Source: Agapetus fuscipes
Taxonomy: Eukaryota; Arthropoda; Insecta; Trichoptera; Glossosomatidae
Reading direction: 5' to 3'
Assembly (NCBI GenBank): GCA_951799405.1
Contig: OX637361.1
Location: 6,223,156 to 6,287,155, forward strand
Length of the DNA: 64,000 bases
This document shows positions 44,970 to 55,900 of this stretch, piece by piece. Below the pieces are notes generated by a model. That model was not told the origin of the DNA. It made no database searches and worked only from the letters and a program-made list of their open reading frames with translations. Numbering within the stretch: position 1 is the first letter of the stretch; every line of letters begins with the position of its first letter. The position numbers and the translations under genes were made by a program.

Positions 44970-45670
44970 ACACCAAATTAATCATACTAATTTTCTTGTT
45001 ATTATTATAAAAAAATATAAAAGTTACTTCAAAGTATTGTTCATGATACGACTGGAGCGTTTAAAAAAATACTACCTACTTACCTACTTTGGAAAATTCC
45101 AAAACATGTTTTTTTTAGGGCTTTTAAGTCAAGGCCCTCAAATTTTTTTTGTAAAGTCTTTGGAGTCTTCTTTGCCTTTTGCAGTCGCACCGTTGAAACA
45201 GCCCTTAATGCAGCCCTGGGCGTGTATAATATTATGGAGTCAGTACGTGCAACTTCATCATGAAAAAAAAAATCACTAAAGGAGGCTGCCTAATAACCTA
45301 ACCTTACTTTGGATGGCAATTTTGCAAATGACAACAGTAATTTTGTTTGTGCGGGGCCGTCATGTATGTTTCACAATGCCATCGGCTTATCGAATACTTG
45401 TTTCGAAATAAATCGATTTAGAAATTATTGGTCTAGCCGTTGGGTGAATTATTTTATTAATCTGCCTATACCGGATTTTGGTATGACGCACAAACATATA
45501 TTGAAGCTCCTCTCCTTTTTTAATTACAGTAGTAAATGAGTATTTAAAAAAAAGGTTAGAATCTTTAGTATCTATATCTACACAAATGAATTAAGTCGCT
45601 GCGGATAAAATAAAACGTGTGTGACTGTCAGCCACTTTAACACGGTCCGGATCCGGTCGCAAAATTTTGT
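44970..45670. other. Intergenic AT-rich DNA
   Basis: Only short open frames without recognisable domains. Confidence 0.4.
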
Positions 45671-45673
45671 ACT

Positions 45674-45915
45674 GTACCCTTAGTACGAGTTGCAAAACTT
45701 GAGAAAAGTAAAGTTTACGGAAAATATTAAAGCGTGATTTCTCCCAAAATCTGCCGTTTTTGTTTTTTACACTTTGTGGTCTTAGCAAAAGAGTTACAGT
45801 GATGAAGAAAATCAAGTGCAAACCAACAAAAACGGCAGATTTTGGGGGAAATCACTCTTTAATAATTGCCGTAAACTTTACATTACTCAAATTTTGCAAC
45901 TCGTACTAAGGGTAC
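45674..45915. mobile_element. Foldback element with about 90-bp arms
   Basis: Left arm from GTACCCTTAGTACGAGTTGC to AAAATCTGCCGTTTTTGTT; the right arm is its reverse complement with a few mismatches (AACAAAAACGGCAGATTTTG to GCAACTCGTACTAAGGGTAC). The loop is about 55 bp. No coding sequence. Confidence 0.8.
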
Positions 45916-46438
45916 TGGTGGCTTAACGGCTCGGGTACTTATGGGGTACTCACTGCCCCAAAGCACCGCAGTCCGTATTTATAGAATGACTAAAACTTAT
46001 TCTCGCATATACCAGACCATACCAGAAGCTTGCGAGCGGACGCTTCGAGCAAATACGAGTAGGTATAACTATAAAATACTTACGTCTATACAGACATATA
46101 CAAGTAGGTAAGTAAACATACACAGCACACAATCCCGATCCGGCACCGGGCTAGACCGTGTGAAAAGGCGTCTTTTGCTTACATATGTTTTATTTGATAG
46201 ACAGCGACAGAATAATTATAAAACATCATCTTGCAAGAAATAAAATACAAAATAAATGTAAGCATGTAAAAATTTTTCTTCACAAGAATGATACCCATAA
46301 TAATTATGTTTATAAAATAAATATTTATTTATTTATTCAGGTGTTTTTTTTTCAGCACGCAGATACAAGTTGTAGCAGGTGCTGTACCAAATTATAAAAA
46401 TAAACTAATTATTTGTACCTAAGTTTTATTATTGTTTT
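45916..46438. other. Intergenic DNA
   Basis: AT-rich. GATCCGGCACCGGGCTAGAC at 46136 is an inverted near-match to GGTCCGGATCCGGT at 45645, so the foldback above may sit in a larger repeat. Confidence 0.35.
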
Positions 46439-46439
46439 A

Positions 46440-46608
46440 TAGGTAGGTTCACTTGGCCAAATGCACCCCTGTTTTCAGGGAAGGTCGACAAAAGTTCCAG
46501 TGTTTATGTTCATTTGAGGTTTGGATTTTAATTTGTAAGGAGCTGGTATCTTAACATGCAGCACGTGTAAGTGCGAACTTTTACAAGTGTGCTTATGGGC
46601 ACGCAATT
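46440..46608 (+). repeat. SINE-A fragment (5' truncated)
   Basis: Starts at TAGGTAGGTTCACTTGGCC and runs through ATGTTCATTTGAGGTTTGGA and ACATGCAGCACGTGTAAG; the 3' end is replaced by an ATT-repeat stretch (46610-46640). Confidence 0.65.
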
Positions 46609-46726
46609 AATAATATTATTATTATTATTATTTTATTTATTTTTTCTTTATTAGATACTACAGCATTTTACATTTTTACATATTATAAGTGATTATGATA
46701 ATTTAGTTTTACACCGCCAATTATAG

Positions 46727-47423
46727 TGTGGAAACTTCGTTTAATGGAAAAATTCGGTGTACAGCTTTTTTACAATATTGTTGTGATTTCTTGAAGGGCG
46801 TTCGGCAGTCTTGTTTCCAGAGACTGTCGCGGCGTGTCGATCTCCGGTTTCCAAATAGTTCCCGTGGTCTCGCGGAGGATGTCCGAGAGTGCGGAAGAGT
46901 TTGGAGGAGGGTGAAGGTTAGCGGAAAGAGGAGTGAGCTACTAGACGCAAGGCTTAAACTTTTGAGAGAGAGTGGTCCTGAAAAGGTCCACTATGGGATT
47001 GAAACTTGCGTCGGTTGAGCTCGGAAGGAAAGGATGGGTTTGGAGAGGTTTCTCGATCCTGAGAGCAGTTAGCTGTGGTGGCCAGGTATTGTAGGCAGCA
47101 ATGCAGTTCCTCGAGTTTCTTGCGGTTGAAGAGTGGCGGAGAGGGTGCTGGCAGTGTTCGGTCGTCAGGCGAAGTGTTGGTGTCAGGCGAGAGCGAGCGG
47201 GCGGGCGTGTGTATTCGTCGAGTGTTGAGATTGTACTGCCCTCCCAGCCGACAGCGGCCTATCTTTATACTACAGTTAATAAGTCCACTGTCGGCTCCTA
47301 GCTAGTGTCGGCCAATGAGAGATCGCCGTAGATCCCTTTGTTCCGGGCCGTCTATTGTTTTCGCCGGGCAGTGACCAGTGGCGTTCTGTTGTAGTTGACT
47401 GGGGGAAACGCAGTGGCGCTACA
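46727..47423 (-). mobile_element. Candidate solo LTR or LTR-type promoter
   Basis: On the - strand it starts TGTAGCGCCACTG and has a TATA box in GTATAAAGATAGGCC (about 47272-47258), followed about 30 bases on by GGCAGTACAATCTCA. It is clearly more GC-rich than its surroundings. It begins TGTAGCG like the LTR at 61470. A CA end near 46727 is followed by TTGGCGGTG, which could be a primer-binding site. No target duplication was found, so the class is uncertain. Confidence 0.35.
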
Positions 47424-47552
47424 TTGTATGTATATGAAGACAGACTGCACCACAATAGTATCTATACATTTATTCATAGTAAGTTAAAAATTTAAGAATT
47501 GAAGAAGTGGAGGGAAGATAAGAAGATGGAAAGGAGAATGATAGGAAGGAAA

Positions 47553-48082
47553 TTAAGGAATTAAGTAGCCAAATAATGAAGATAGGATAAAACATAGAAT
47601 AAGACAAATTAAGTTAAGATTTCGACAACTGCATGTGGCAACCGGATCCAGAGCTGGATTGTCGCCACAACTCCTATTGAAGCTCATACAGGCTCTATTT
47701 ATAAAAGAATTTAAAAAATAATTTGTCCTTGATTTTTCTGTATAGAAGAGAGTATGATTGCGGTTGCATCTAGTAGGACAGTGGAATGGTAATTCGCCCA
47801 ATAGGTATGAGCTATCAATATCATTATTCAAAATTTTATATAAGTAACAAAGGTCTATAATGATTCTACGGGTTTCCAACGAGTAAATTTTGTGATGATC
47901 TAAAGCAAGGGTGTAGTTATTAAAATGCAGTCTTTTCCTAAAATTCAGTTGTTTGATATATTTTTGTTGTACACGTTCAATTGAGTTTATATGGGTGATG
48001 TAGCTAGGGTTCCACATGGCAGATCCGAATTCGAGAAGACTTCTAACAAGAGAGTTAAACAGGGTTGTGAGAGAGTTAGGAT
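47553..48082 (-). mobile_element. LINE remnant, reverse-transcriptase ORF C-terminus
   Basis: On the - strand: LVRSLLEFGSAMWNPSYITH, INSIERVQQKYIKQLNFRK, YSLETRRIIIDLCYLYKILN and, near the end, RTNYFLNSFINRACMSFN. This pattern (LE-RR--DL-YLYKI) is the end of the RT protein in jockey/CR1-type LINEs. The frame is open for 154 codons and ends TAG/TAA at 47553; the 5' part is missing. Confidence 0.82.
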
Positions 48083-48130
48083 AATTTTAAATTGCATTTA
48101 TGTTTTTTGAACAAAAAGCTTATTTCTGAT

Positions 48131-48270
48131 TTCACACACGATATTGATTTATTTGAATTATAATTTACAAACGTTTTCGACCTAAGTATATCGAATTATT
48201 TCAACCTATAACGATATAGCTCGAAATCGTTTGTAAATTATAATTCAAATAAATCAATATCGTGTGTGAA
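48131..48270. mobile_element. Foldback with 43-bp perfect arms
   Basis: Arms 48131-48173 and 48228-48270 are exact reverse complements (TTCACACACGATATTGATTT at the left edge). The 54-bp loop contains TTCGACCTAAGTATATCGAA. It stands just beyond the truncation point of the LINE at 48082. Confidence 0.85.
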
Positions 48271-49254
48271 AATAAAACAATGTTTTAATCAGAAATTAGT
48301 TTTTTTTTTTTAAAAACATAAAATCAATCAACATGAATTTTCAGTGTTAATCGTTAATACACAAACCATAAAAATATAATTTAATTTTAAATGTTCATAT
48401 AATCTTTGCAACTTAGATTTAATTTAATATAATTTTAGATTAAACATAATATATACCTATATTTTTAACATCACATTTGTTTTCTTAATTTGTTAGTAAA
48501 TATATGAGCTATATTTTTTAAAACTTGTTAATTTCAAGCAGGTTTAGAAAACAGTATTCAAAAATCATACAGAAATGCTAATGCATATAGTCTATAGATA
48601 TGTTTTGAAAACTTATCATCCTTGAAAGCTAAGTTTGTTTTAAATATCAAATATTATTTGATGAAGAGATTCTTCCAGTATGTAAATGACTAGGTAAATA
48701 CGGTAAGAATATTTTAAAACAGGATAAAAACATAAAAATGGATAAAATAGGAAAAAAAGGATGTGTATTTGGATATTAAAAATTCATATGTTTGTTAAAT
48801 ATAATAAGTAGGTACATTTAAAAAGAAAATGCAGTTACCCTGTTTTGTAAAATAAAGGTTAAATTGTCTATATCAATATAGAAATTTCCTATAATGGGAT
48901 ACATTTACGAGTCTTTCCAATGGGAAAGTTTTGGGTTCGAAACCAAATGAAGTTGGAAATAAATTCTTCATCCTGTTTTATCATCGCATCCTGGGAAGGT
49001 TTACCTAGCCATCACGAATGAAATACACGAATAAAAAAAGAAAACACCTCCAGATTCAATGAAGAAAACGTCTTGATAGTGATTTTTGTACGGCATTTCT
49101 GTAAAAATAAATAGTGCTATGTAAATAGCACATACAAATAAATATTTAGGTAGGTAGATATAACATTTGTAGCTGATGGGAGCTGTATATTTATATACTT
49201 AAGTAGGATTAATTATTAAGTTATAAGTATAAGGTTTTATTATATCCTTGACTT

Positions 49255-49520
49255 TAGGTTGGTATGCGGCTGACCACCCATGCTGTAAAAATGGTTCACT
49301 TTGCCAATGTCACACCTGTCTCAGGGAAGGACGGCAAGAGTTGCAGGGTGTATGTCCATTTGAGATTATGTTTTTATGTTGTAGGTTCACATGAGGCATG
49401 TGCACGCGCGAACTTGTACGTGTCTGGTTGTGAGAATGCATGTAATGTGATCTCCAATGTAACATATCTTTGCAACTTAGATTAGATTACATTGGATTAA
49501 ATTAGATTAGATTAAGATTA
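49255..49520 (+). repeat. SINE-A, full length
   Basis: TTAGGTTGGTATGCGGCTGA start, GTCACACCTGTCTCAGGGAA, and a TTAGATTAGATT-rich tail. Confidence 0.8.
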
Positions 49521-49582
49521 TATTATGAGTACCTAGGGTAAAGAGATATTATAATACAATAGCAATCATCACCATTATGTAC

Positions 49583-49715
49583 TCGAAACTTTTGGAAGAC
49601 CGTTCTCTCGAAGGTTCCAGCAAAATTGGCTTCTAGTAACTACTATCGCTGGAGTATAAAAAGCCGCGAACGGCTTGCAGGAGTCAGTCCTCATACGACA
49701 AAATACAGTATAAGT
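49583..49715 (+). promoter_or_regulatory. Heat-shock-type core promoter (orphan)
   Basis: GAAACTTTTGGAAGACCG and TTCTCTCGAAGGTTCCAGC contain alternating GAA/TTC units as in heat-shock elements. A TATA box follows (GAGTATAAAAAGCC, about 49655) and, near 28 bases on, an arthropod initiator-like TCAGTCC (49684-49690). Downstream, several AATAAA signals occur within about 120 bases and no coding sequence follows. Could be a stray heat-shock promoter copy or a solo LTR's U3/R. Confidence 0.45.
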
Positions 49716-49849
49716 GAACACAAACCATCAGTGAAATAAATATAAATTGCTAAATAAATGTAAAAGTGTAAAAAATAAATATAACTGTAAAAATAAACCT
49801 AAGTGTAATTTTTTTTTTTTTTTTTAATTTGAATACTATTTGAACCCTA

Positions 49850-52800
49850 AAAACATAACAATATTCTCCACCAGGCAGTGCTATCCAATGGGGGAAATGT
49901 GTAATATGAATTTGTATTACCAATATAGGTAACTAATTAACAATGAAGAGTAGTTTTAAGAAGAAGAAAAAGCTATTACAAAGTGCTCTCAGACATCAAT
50001 ACCTCTACGTTTCATTTAAATTTATAGTGTTGTAAAGAAAGAAGAAGAAAAATCAGAAGTAAGATTTATTCAATGGCCGGTCTAAGATAAAAAGCAAATT
50101 GAGCACAGGTTCTGTAAATGTTTTTTATCACCTTACAATAATTTATCCATCTGTAGGTAAGTACCGCAAGTACTTAGAGGTGGATAATAACTCTATACTG
50201 TAACTGTAACTCTGTCGCCATACCATTTGGGGTGGCTAGAACCTCTGCAAATTACCTAATGCCTACCCTTGTGTGTATCATATTATTGTTTAATAGCTAT
50301 CACCTTCTTCATACATTTATTTCGTTCACCAGAGGCGTGCATCCCATACAGACACATGCGCCTAATAGTTAGGCAATATATGGTAAAAAAACATTTTAGC
50401 TCGAAATTCGGATTTAAAATTCAAAATTTAAGTTCGATTGGAGCCATCGTTAGCACTTCAGTCGATTTCAAATGAGTTATTTTAAAGGAATGGGAGATCA
50501 TATTTATTGTGAAATGTATTTGCCTATATACCTACCCTATGCATGCGCCTGTCGTTTAGGTACTCTCACTCTATGTATCCCATTGTTTAACATTGTCACC
50601 AATCTGAACAAGCTGTACCTACCTACTTTTCTCACCTTTTTTCCTTTCACACTTTTTCTGTTATATAAGTAAAGGTAAGTACGTACATTGTGTCTGCTTA
50701 CCTCATGCAAACAATAAACTTGTTATGAATTATAATTGATCTGCCAAGTTGCGTGATACAACATCATTGTCAAGGATTCACGCCAAATTACTTATATTGT
50801 CAAGAGATGTCCTTATCAACATGGTCTCGCGTGCCTTTTCAACCAATTACGTCTTAATTATACAACAATAACTTCATATTACTCCCATGTGCAAACTTGT
50901 ACCTACACTTACATTGTAAAAGAAAACTGCCATTAACTCTACAGTAATTATTCATTTTAACCTTATGAATGGTAAGATAAGCTTGATATTTTTTTACATA
51001 AGAAAATGCACAATTATAATAATATCTGTTAGGTATGTAGGTATCATAATTTAAATAATAAATCTTCAGTTTAAGCCTTCAATTACTTAATAATATATCA
51101 ATTAACTTTATTAATGAGTAAGTAAGATGACAAGTCATAAAAGCAACAAAGGAAGAAAATTGACACCTTCAAATGAAGTCCACACATTTGATAAAAAGGT
51201 AGGCAAAAAATTATACGGCCGTGTTATTTAGGCAAAGGCTCCCTATTATTTTGGTATTGGTTGCTTAAAATCTTAATTGCAAAGATGTGTAACGACTTCC
51301 CGCTGAAATAATTTTAAATTTGAAACATTTGTGCCGAAAAAGTTGTTCCTATTTTCAAGAAAATCTTAATATCTTCGTCCCTGTTCACCAAAATGGTGTT
51401 TATTTATTATTTAGGCAGTAGTAACGCAAAATTGATGTATTTAGTAAGAAAATGCGTCTGTACAACATAAAACCTATGTTAATTACTATTTTGATTTCAA
51501 GCGGAAAATTTCCGGAAACGGGGAATGGAAAATGTAGGGATCATTGGTAGGGATGGCTGTGAGCATCATCTAGCGGAGGTTTTGTAAACTGTAGTGATAA
51601 GTGACAGTTCAAAGATCCGGATTTTTTCATGACTCAAAATTATCATATTGAGAAGCAAAAAAAATCCTGTCATTGGGTCACATTTTTAGTTTTTGTTATT
51701 TTTTTTGAATTTCAAAAAAATATTTATTTAATTTTTGTGAATACTAGTCATAAAAATACATTTTCTTACAAATTAAATACCTATTCATATAGAACTAATC
51801 CGAATCTTAAGGGATCCGTTGGTTGACAGATGTGAATATTATTCAACATTGACATTAGGGTATTTTCACATTTTTCTTTTTTTTGTGATTTAAATTCTTT
51901 TATGCTTTATTAGCCCAAAACTTCTTGAATTCTAATTTTAGTTGTATTTTTAGCAAAGTTATAAGCATTTTAAAATCGATCTTTGAATTTTCGCGCCAAA
52001 ACGCTACTAGATGAAGTTTTCTCGCGTGACGTCACGGTCTTGTAAACATCGCCGTATCAACTGACAGCCCTCACATTAATGTCATTCAAGCATCGCTTTT
52101 TCATGTTTACATCATTGCGGATGTGTTTTTTCAAGAAGTTTGTGTGTTTCTTTAAGAACATATCATTTGTTTTTGTTGTTTTCATTTGTTTCTGTTGTCA
52201 ACAACACATGTTAACAGAGTATGGAATGTCAATAAAAGAACGTGACGTCAACATATGACGTCACATTACCCGAAATACAAGAAGCAGATCTTACATCCGT
52301 TTAAAAACTTGTCCAAAAACCTATATTTTCTTTTTTAAATATAAAATCGAAAAAAAATATTTTCGGCTTCAAATCAACATATTATTATTAGATTTTTCGA
52401 AATCTATCAAAATAATATACTTTTTATCATATTCCTCACTATTGCAAATACCCTTTTGTTAGCTTGACATTGTTGTTTTTACTCTTTTTGCTTTTTATTA
52501 TTGCTTAAAATCAAGTGTGTATCGTGACCATTGAAGCGTATCCTTTTCCCATCATTCAAAATCCCCACTCCTTACTTGACACTGGCGCCCCTGCTCTCCG
52601 CGGGATTCGCCAAACAGAAGAAGAAGAAGAAGAAGCTTGACATTGGCGCTCCTCTCCGCCGGAATTCGCCATAAAGAAGAAGAAAAACAATATTGACATT
52701 TCAAAATTTGCATAATGTTATCAATTGCTTGTTATTTATCTTCCTGAATAGGCAATAGTGGATTTTTTTTATCACATTTCATTCTACGTGGGTACATCGC

Positions 52801-52995
52801 TGTAAGTCTCGGGTAACTATACATCTTTTGTAACTTTTTTCATGATAAACAATTGACATAATATCCACATTGTATTTTTTTTCAGATTACACATTTTATC
52901 TGAGTTTATTGTACTGTCCTGTCTTTATCAGTTGAAAGTACATTAGAACTTTGCTGAGATAATTATAAATTGTCATTTTCTCCCAAGAACTCAAA
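49850..52995. other. Intergenic DNA upstream of Hacl1
   Basis: No gene recognised. 52570-52620 and 52636-52683 hold two copies of a short repeat (GACATTGGCGCTCCTCTCCG, ending in AAGAAGAAGAA), also found at about 22986-23040. A possible 5' UTR acceptor (TTTTTTTTCAG, ending 52885) lies 110 bases before the Hacl1 start. Confidence 0.4.
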
Positions 52996-55900
52996 ATGTC
53001 GGCTCCAGATATTGACGGAAATGAAATCCTAGCCCGTTCCCTAAAGGCGCAAGTAAGTGATTTAATATTCATTATTATTATCCTGTTTAACACAACTCTA
53101 TGTATTCGACTCAAAGTCCACCAGTATATTTCATTGCAAAATAATTGCACTTTTGTATAAGGAGTTGTTTTAAGTAAATAATTATTTAAGTATGTCACTA
53201 AAGATTTAATTCTAAAAGTAAATATTATTATGTTGTGTGTAAGATATGCATCGACTGGAAACAGCTTGCTTGATCCTTTGATGTTATTGTTTTATGGTCC
53301 TAATTAGAACCTTTACAGCAAGTGGTCCCATTAAGGGCCTTCTAATAATTTTTGTTAGGTTGGTAATTTGCAACAGCATATCGCTGGGTTTTTTGGTGTC
53401 TACATAAATAGCATAGACAAAACGTATTGTGACTTCACCCGGCCTGGTTGCTAGGAAAAAGGCTTACTAATATTTTGACATTGAATTGTTATCTGGGATC
53501 TGTTGCCGTCGTCTATCGGAGCTGGATATTCTGGGCTTTTCGCCTTTGCAACGGGCTTTTTCACATGACATGTCAACCTCAAGCCATCTAAATCTAAATC
53601 TAAGCTGCAAAGATATGTATCATTTGAGATTCATATTAAATGCATTCCCACAAGCAAACACACATAATTTTGCGCTTACACATGCCGCATGTGGACCTAC
53701 AATATAAAAAAAACAATCTCAAATGAACATAAGCCCTGCCATGAAAGCCTAACTTTAATTTAATATTTTGTTATTGGTTGCTGAGGCCCTAGATTCCATT
53801 GACTTGTGACGCGTGCCCACCAAGAAAATAAAATTAGGTAAATTTTCCATTCTGACTATTAAAGAGACGTTGAAGTTACTAACTTACATCCTTCTCTATT
53901 GTGAAATAGTACACAGATATCAGTTTCGTAGTTACTCCAAGACTTAACTTCTCTCTTTGAGACCTGAATATTGCAATAACGAGGTCGGAATATTTTTGAC
54001 TGTGGATCTTTTTTTTCAGTAAGCAAACGTCAATCTTGTATAGTTGTATGGAACTGCTGTTCTTAGCAACCAATAACAAATTATATGCCTAGCAACCTGG
54101 CCAGGTGATGGCACTATATTGTATGCCAATTCACTTGCAGACCTCGTTTGTATCAATCAAATAGACGATGATTACAACTGGTCTATGTGTGTACCGATTG
54201 AACCATCATAAGTACAAAATGTGTGTGTTTTCAGGGCCTGGAGTATATTTTTGGGATCATTGGTCATCCTGTCATTGAGCTGTCACTAGCTTTTCAAGCA
54301 GCCGGCTTAAAGTACGTTGGAATGCGAAATGAACAAGCCGCAACGTATGCGGCTCAAGCCATCGGCTACTTAACAGGTGAGAACTTATACTATCTGCTGT
54401 TTCAGTTACTTTGATGCTTTTAACCTATCCATTGTAGTTGTACAATGAGAATGCGGCTAGAAGGAGCAGATCTCTGAGCATATAATAGAGGAGTGCTCTT
54501 CTTTTCGATTGGACGGAGGGCTGAGCCCTTAACCCTTCAACTGCGGTTGACACGCATAGGCGTCAAGTGTAAACTTGTGTACAGTGCGGCTGTCAATCAT
54601 AGACGTCATCAAACTATGAACTTATCCCTGACATCTGTGTTCAAGAATTCAAAAGACTACAAGTGTAAATATGTGCTTACTGTTTTAGATTTTTGTTCTT
54701 GAATAACTAATACGCCGTCAGATTCGTACAAATTTCGGAGACCGCGCTTTCCGTGTTGCGGGTCCGGTGGAGTGGAACAGACTGCCACCCGGAGTGAAGA
54801 ACTCCAAATCTATGGATGTATTTCGCGGAGCACTCAAGACACACCTATTTAGAAAGTCTTATCCATGATCGGAGAGGGCCCTTGAGGTGTGACACACACA
54901 AAAATGGCGCTCTCTTATCATTTGTAATTTAAAATAAATTAGCCTGATATTATTATTATAATACATGTGATTGTTCACATAGTTTGAAATGTCGTCAATC
55001 AATTAAGGTAGGAAATCAATAAATAAGAGTTTTAGGCTTACAAGGCCGGTTGATGATGCATCACTCCAGCACAAATCAATAAATGTTTTTAAAATTGTAC
55101 CTGCAAAAATATTCCGCACTGGGAGTATTATAAAGTCAGAATATTCATAAGCGAAAAGGTTAACACTATGATGGATGAAGCCTCAAAATGACTTCACCGC
55201 CTAAAATTTCAAGTCTAGCTTGCCCCCTCGACCATACACATAAATAAACCTATCCATTTTGTGTAAAATGTTTTCAGTTTTTAAATAATTTATCTTCTAA
55301 GGTGTAGTACATATTATCATGGGCATCCAAAAATTATTGGTCTTTCCAACTCCAACTCACTCACAGATCACAAGAGCTTGTGTCTTCGATGGAAGAGGTT
55401 AATAAACAATTTAAAGAAACAAATGTCAATTGTCATTTGATTTGATAGCTCCTGCTCTTAAATAGGCAGGTTTTGTAGGACTATGTAAATTTTTCTGTTG
55501 TTATGAACTAAGTAAAGTGAAAAATATTTCAGACTTCTGTTGGTTTTCAATCCTGGCTTCCAAGCACACAGTGAAAGATCAAGTTGATCGGTAGTGACTG
55601 AAACTTCACAATCATACTGAAAACACTATTCTGTGTCACTGCTATCACAAATTTACAATCTTAAAATTCTTGTTTGTTCCCTAATTTGCTTTACAGATTC
55701 ACAATTGTTAATCTTTCAGGTAAACCTGGAGTATGCCTGGTGGTATCGGGTCCTGGATTACTTCACTGTATTGGTGGTATGGCCAATGCTCAGATCAACT
55801 GCTGGCCTCTGCTGGTCATTGCCGGCTCAACTTCTGAAGATCATGAGGGCCTTGGTGGCTTCCAGGAATGCTTGCAGGTTTGTCCATCACCATTTCGTAA

